Source: Schistocerca nitens
Taxonomy: Eukaryota > Arthropoda > Insecta > Orthoptera > Acrididae
Length of the DNA: 64,000 nucleotides
Reading direction: 5' to 3'
Assembly (NCBI RefSeq): GCF_023898315.1
Contig: NC_064621.1
Coordinates: 16,738,501-16,802,500 of the forward strand
How positions within the stretch are numbered: the first letter of the stretch is position 1; each line of letters starts with the position of its first letter. The position numbers were made by a program, and so were the translations under genes. This document shows, in pieces, positions 59,471 through 64,000 of the stretch. The notes beneath the pieces are model-generated. The model worked only from the letters and a program-made list of their open reading frames with translations. It was not told the origin of the DNA and searched no databases.

Positions 59471-62100
59471 GGAACACTACCATTACTATACGGATACCTG
59501 TAGGACAGTAATATAAAATGTAATGAACATTAAAATAAAAATAGATGGCCAGCCACAATATGTCGTCACAACAATAACAAAATTAAATCTGTGCCTTTGC
59601 AATTTTATGGAATAAAACGGTATTAAAGATTTTCCATAAAGTTTCCGTATTGCAGATACATGTTGTCGACATCGTCACACGAAATTTCGGCTGACATCAA
59701 CTCAGTCATCTTGAGTCCGTGTCTTACAATGGAGATTGTTAGTACATGTCGCCAACTTTACACCCAAAATTGGCGTGGAGGAGTATGCACGTATGTAGCC
59801 TTTACTTCAACGCCTTCTGTAGAGTTTGGCACCCTCTCCGAATAACAAATATGTTCCGGCTACATAAATACTTGTCCTCTTCTAAGTTCGGTATAGGACC
59901 ATCTGAGATTGCTGAAGGCTAGAAGTTGCAGAATACCTTTCTATTGTGCAAAAGTGTGAAATGGTCAGACAATACACACAGCACTTGAAAAATGCACTGA
60001 ATACGATTGCCACACTCGCCTTTCGCTGCCTAGTAAGCCAGCCATAGCCGAACGCTGTGTCTCCACAGGACATTCTACGGGTTATTCTGCCATGGATTTC
60101 TCGGCCCCGACGAGGCCTTCTGGAATTCAGTTACTAAGGAATCTGTGGAAATAATGTTGGCGGAAGGTCTTATTAATAATGATGGTAGCTTTCACCTAGA
60201 TAAGGCGTAAGTCCTTTATTACCTTCAGAAAGAGAACATTTTATGAGTTGATACACATCTAGCGAGAATTACTTTCACTACTTTTGCATATGAATTTTAA
60301 CTCTGTGACCCCATATTCTGATAGACGGCTTCCATGTAGTATCACAGAGTTACAAAATTACCGTAGGCTACGGTAGATTATCATTAGCAAGCGCAGACAA
60401 CGGTAGTTTTCCTAGTAGCTTTGATCAATTAAGATGGAACGTTAGGCGTCTTGCATGCCTCTCGGGCGTTACCTCATTCCATTGCATTATTCATGTATGC
60501 GATCAGTGTCTTACTAGATTCCCTGGAATCCTGAAGTGGTGAACCGTCTAGAAACTGAGTGAGAATATATAACATACGGATCATTTTTATTTTACGTAGT
60601 AATCCTCCTCTTTGTTTCTTAGAAACAAACATTATTTATAGCAAAATTGAAACTGTCAGCCTTTAATTCAGGTTTCATTCGAAAATTGTGATTTGTAATG
60701 TGGAACATGGGGAAGAAATAAAAAAGGATCCATTATATAACGCTAGAAATCGTAATTTGCTTCAATACTTCGTCGATCTTATATAAAAGGTGTTTCTGTT
60801 ATTCGTAAACAACTCTTGCACTTATTAACAAGAAACTCCTGCCTTTAATCATGATGAACGCCGTATTGAGCACAAAATAATAGTAGTTACGTAGGTTGTT
60901 TTGCGTTTGTGCATGTAAATTGTACTTCCATCAGAACAATTTGCTTTGGTTACATAGGATTGCAGAATTTACGCGATCAATTTCTTTTTTATTTACAAAA
61001 TATAATTTGGTATTTTGTAAGGATATAAAATACACAAAGGACTAACGCTGAAAGATGTACTATTTATGAGCAAAACAAACATACAACGAAGAGAATCCTA
61101 GGCTCTCATTTTCTGTCTCATACATTCATTTTTCTTGGTCTGCCAAGGCTACCAACGCTATCGATAATACTACCATTTACTATGTCATTTATGTGCTGTA
61201 CCAAAACTACCCAACCGTAGAATTGGTAGAGTACGACTCTAATGATGCGCCTGCGCGCCACAGTTGGAACAGTAGGACACCAAACTCGACAGAGCGGCTA
61301 CCTGCATGTATGCGTCCCCGAGTTAATATTTAGTAAAGAGTTAGCGATGCGAACTGGCAGTCGCCAGTGTAAGACGCTCACATGAATATGGGTGGAGACT
61401 GCCATCCGAAAAAAATATGGCAAGACGTCTAGGCAACTGGGCTGCAATTCCGAAACTTCATGGAATACAGTTTACGCCGGAAGACTTCTGGAATTGTATT
61501 GAAAGTTACTTATTTCTAAATATATTAGTGTCAGTATATTCTTGTCGAACTACACTCCTATGCATTATTGTGCATGTTCAACAAGCGCTGCGACAACATA
61601 GGTAGAACATATCTAATTTTTACAGCGTGGAATAATTGCTGTTTTATTCCCGTAGCTAATAGGGAAAAAAAGTCGAACACTACACACTCACAGTTGAGAC
61701 TGTGTTGACTCAAAACGCTATGACCGCTACTGACTCCGACACTGAATGTGACTTTGTGGCAAGAGCATCAGGCGACCCTCAGGAACTGTTCGGTCGAGCA
61801 TTTTATAATGAGCGTTAGTCGTGCGCGAATTGAGCCACCCAAGGACTCATCTGATAAATCTCAGTTTGGCATTTTGCAGCTAAAGATATGTGTCGGGTCC
61901 ACGTTCAATCGTTTTGAACAGATACTGCTAGACAGTTGATAGTTGTGATCGAGCATTTATATCTACTTGAGCGCACGAAATGATCTTCATTTATGAGTTA
62001 TGACAATGGCCAATCTTTTCACTAATCGCCAATAACGAAGAAATCTCCAAATTTTTTAACAATGTTACTTCAAAGTTGAAAAGTACTAGTGCCGACAAAG
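59471..62100. other. unassigned AT-rich sequence
   Basis: About 2.6 kb with no recognised domain, repeat family or structured RNA. Short frames at 59660-59845, 61417-61605 and 61748-61939 are unsupported. Confidence 0.4.
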
Positions 62101-62114
62101 AAGAATCCGAGATA

Positions 62115-62320
62115 CAGCCGGCCGCGGTGGCCGAGCGATTCTAGGCGCTCAGTCCGGAACCGCGCGACTGCTACGGTCGCAGGTTCGAATCCTGCCTCGG
62201 GCATGGATGTGTGTGATGTCCTTAGGTTAGTTAGGTTTAAGTAGTTCTAAGTTCTAGGGGACTGATGACTACAGATGTTAAGTCCCATAGTGCTCAGAAC
62301 CATTTGAACCATTTTTTTTA
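62115..62320 (+). repeat. tRNA-derived SINE (family A), with short TSD
   Basis: Full-length, well-preserved copy with head ggccgcggtggccgagcg and B box ggttcgaatcc, ending in a short T run. The flanks share ccgaga (62107-62112 and 62322-62327), a probable short or eroded target duplication. Confidence 0.9.
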
Positions 62321-62327
62321 ACCGAGA

Positions 62328-62751
62328 GAGAGATCAGCTGTGCATAGCTACAATCACTACCTGACAGGTTATTTAAACAAATACCGCGGTCAATAGTGAC
62401 CCTGTCACATTTCCCTGAGAAATGAAATCTTGGCGAGATCCCCGCTCTAACAGCGACACTGACAATTGTGTTTGCTGAAAAATATTCACTCCAATCGCAT
62501 ACCTGTGCGCATACTATAACATATCGAATCGTTTTCGGGCCCCGGCAATAGGATAGTGCTGCCCGCTGTTGCGAACGGCAGCAGCGGTTTTCTGGTTTCC
62601 AGGAGGCGGGGGGATTCTCCAGCTTTCGTTAAACCGGGATAGTGCGTATTCCAACGATAGTTATTTCCACACTATATCCTGTGTTTCGTAACACCCTTCC
62701 GAAAAGAAATTTCTCAGGCGGTTGGCGGAAAGCACCACCTTACAGCAAATA
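62328..62751. other. unassigned sequence
   Basis: Nothing recognised. Confidence 0.35.
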
Positions 62752-63825
62752 CTCTGATCAGCTAGAAAGTTATGATGACCAATCTGTCATCGATATGAGC
62801 ACTTCCGGGCGATAACAACGTCATCTGGCAAGGTGCATGTAGTATCAGTGAGCTTGCTGTCCGTGTGTGGAATGAGGAAGGCGCGAGACCTACCTCAGTT
62901 TGAGCGAGGACAGACTGTGACCGCCCGGAGGCTCGTCACGAGTATTTCGTAAACAGCTCGACCTGTTGTGTGTTAGTGCTGTAGTGAGTGCTTTCATCAC
63001 GTGGCGAAACCAAGGTGAAACCACGTCTAGACATCGGGTGACTGGGCGGCCATCCCTCATTATACATGTCGTACGCCGTAGGTTGGGTAGACTGGTGAAA
63101 GAGGACAGGCGACCAACTGTGGCGGAACTAATATGAGACTTTAATGCTGGGCGGAGCACAAACGTGTGTGAACATAGTGCACTGAACATCCTAACGATGG
63201 GTCTACGCAACCGACGACCCCGGCTTGTACGAATGTCAACACTACGACATCAACAACTACGACTGAAATGAGTAAGTGACCGTCGGTACTCGACGTTGGC
63301 GCAGAAGCAGAGCGTTGCGTCGTCTGATGAATACCGATGCCTTCCTCATTCCGATGGGACGGCGCGAATCGCCCGTCTTCCAGGGGAACAGCTCCCTAAC
63401 ACCTGTGCCGAGGGACGGGGGATTCGTGGGTCCAGTGGAGCTCGTGCAAGGCACCATCACAGCCAAAGAGTCTCGTATGTACTCGTTGCAGACCACGTAC
63501 GATGACGCGCCATGTCACAAGGCAAAGGATGTGACGGAGTGGTTCGAGGACCACAGCGGCAAGTTCCAGTTGATGTAGTGGCACCCAAATTCGCCAGATC
63601 TGAACCCAAGCAAACACATCTGGGATGTGACTTAACGTGCCGTTAGAGCTCATCGCCTCCTCTCCGGACTTTACGGGGATTAGGTGACTTGTGCTGCCAA
63701 CTCACTCCACCTGCATATCGTGGCCTCATTGCTTCCATACCACGACATGTCACCGCTGTTACCCGTGCCAAAGTTGGACACACTGGCTTGTAGGTAGGTG
63801 ATCGTAATGTTCTGACTGATCAGTG
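62752..63825 (+). pseudogene. Tc1-like transposon, decayed
   Basis: A 1074-bp element flanked by TA (62750-62751 and 63826-63827), with imperfect terminal inverted repeats starting CTCTGATCAG / CACTGATCAG. Plus-strand frames give MRKARDLPQFERGQTVTARR at the N-terminus (62873 onward, a helix-turn-helix region). They then give RHRVTGRPSLI, the GRP linker, and near the end SPDLNPSKHIWD (about 63588-63625), where the family has SPDLNPIEHIWD. The catalytic Glu is therefore Lys. Several stops and shifts confirm it is dead. It is unrelated in its ends to the two intact copies. Confidence 0.85.
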
Positions 63826-63827
63826 TA

Positions 63828-64000
63828 TATGAGCGTCAGCAGGAAGTGGGCTCTCGAGTGGATACATTTTTCTTTGTGGGCTGATTGGGCGAACTGTCTG
63901 GATGTTGAAATTATCACGAGGAGCGGTTGTGGAAGGACAGGCACCCCTTGTGAGGGCAGGACGGTAGTCGTGTGCTCTGTGGGGAGGAGCTGATGTTCTG
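63828..64000. other. unassigned window end
   Basis: Nothing recognised in the last 170 bases. Confidence 0.35.

Noticed and set aside
59660-59760. Hammerhead-like words on the minus strand
   Set aside because: CUCAAGA in place of CUGANGA, and no consistent stem II.

Overview
The window is eukaryotic nuclear DNA from a large, repeat-rich insect genome. The repeat families look like those of grasshoppers or locusts (Orthoptera, Schistocerca-like); that assignment rests on recognising the families and is an inference. There is no operon structure, and I see no intact host gene. Almost everything recognisable is a transposable element, a remnant of one, or a Pol III-derived SINE. Long AT-rich stretches between them show nothing I can identify.

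Layout. 1-2030: GC-rich to AT-rich sequence resembling a long LTR, followed by a SINE fragment. 2391-4771 (-): a 5'-truncated RTE-like LINE with an 11-bp target-site duplication. 6078-8390: a tRNA-type SINE, then a decayed RTE-like tail split by an intact Tc1-like transposon (6893-8313). 10680-11632: diverged tandem repeats running into a fold-back element with two tRNA-like modules. 12230-20105: LINE, mariner and Tc1 remnants with three SINE insertions, one of them a self-inverted SINE. 21238-about 25440 (-): a decayed CR1/L2-type LINE. 25940-25970: a hammerhead-ribozyme-like motif. 26274-32475: a SINE and three more fold-back-family copies, including a near-perfect 79-bp-arm palindrome at 31369-31532. 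34375-39330: a large imperfect inverted repeat whose spacer holds a broken THAP-domain ORF; its left arm was later hit by a second Tc1-like copy and by a mariner. 39838-40156 (-): a 5S rRNA-derived SINE. 41990-46516: a nearly complete CR1/L2-type LINE sitting inside a SINE. 46568-50207: piggyBac, hAT and RTE-like remnants. 50500-52640: LTR-like sequence. 54843-57300: SINEs and a jockey-like LINE fragment. 57385-59470 (-): an internally deleted RTE-like LINE. 62115-63825: a SINE and a decayed Tc1 element.

How the parts relate. Three autonomous LINE types (RTE-like, CR1/L2-like and jockey-like remnants) could have supplied reverse transcriptase for the SINEs. The SINEs have tRNA-type or 5S-type internal promoters, and most family A copies keep target-site duplications. 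The youngest insertions appear to be the two Tc1-like copies, with uninterrupted 340-residue transposases about 97% identical by reading, and the CR1 copy that splits a SINE. The nesting gives a relative order: RTE-like tail before Tc1 copy 1; SINE before CR1; inverted repeat before mariner and Tc1 copy 2.
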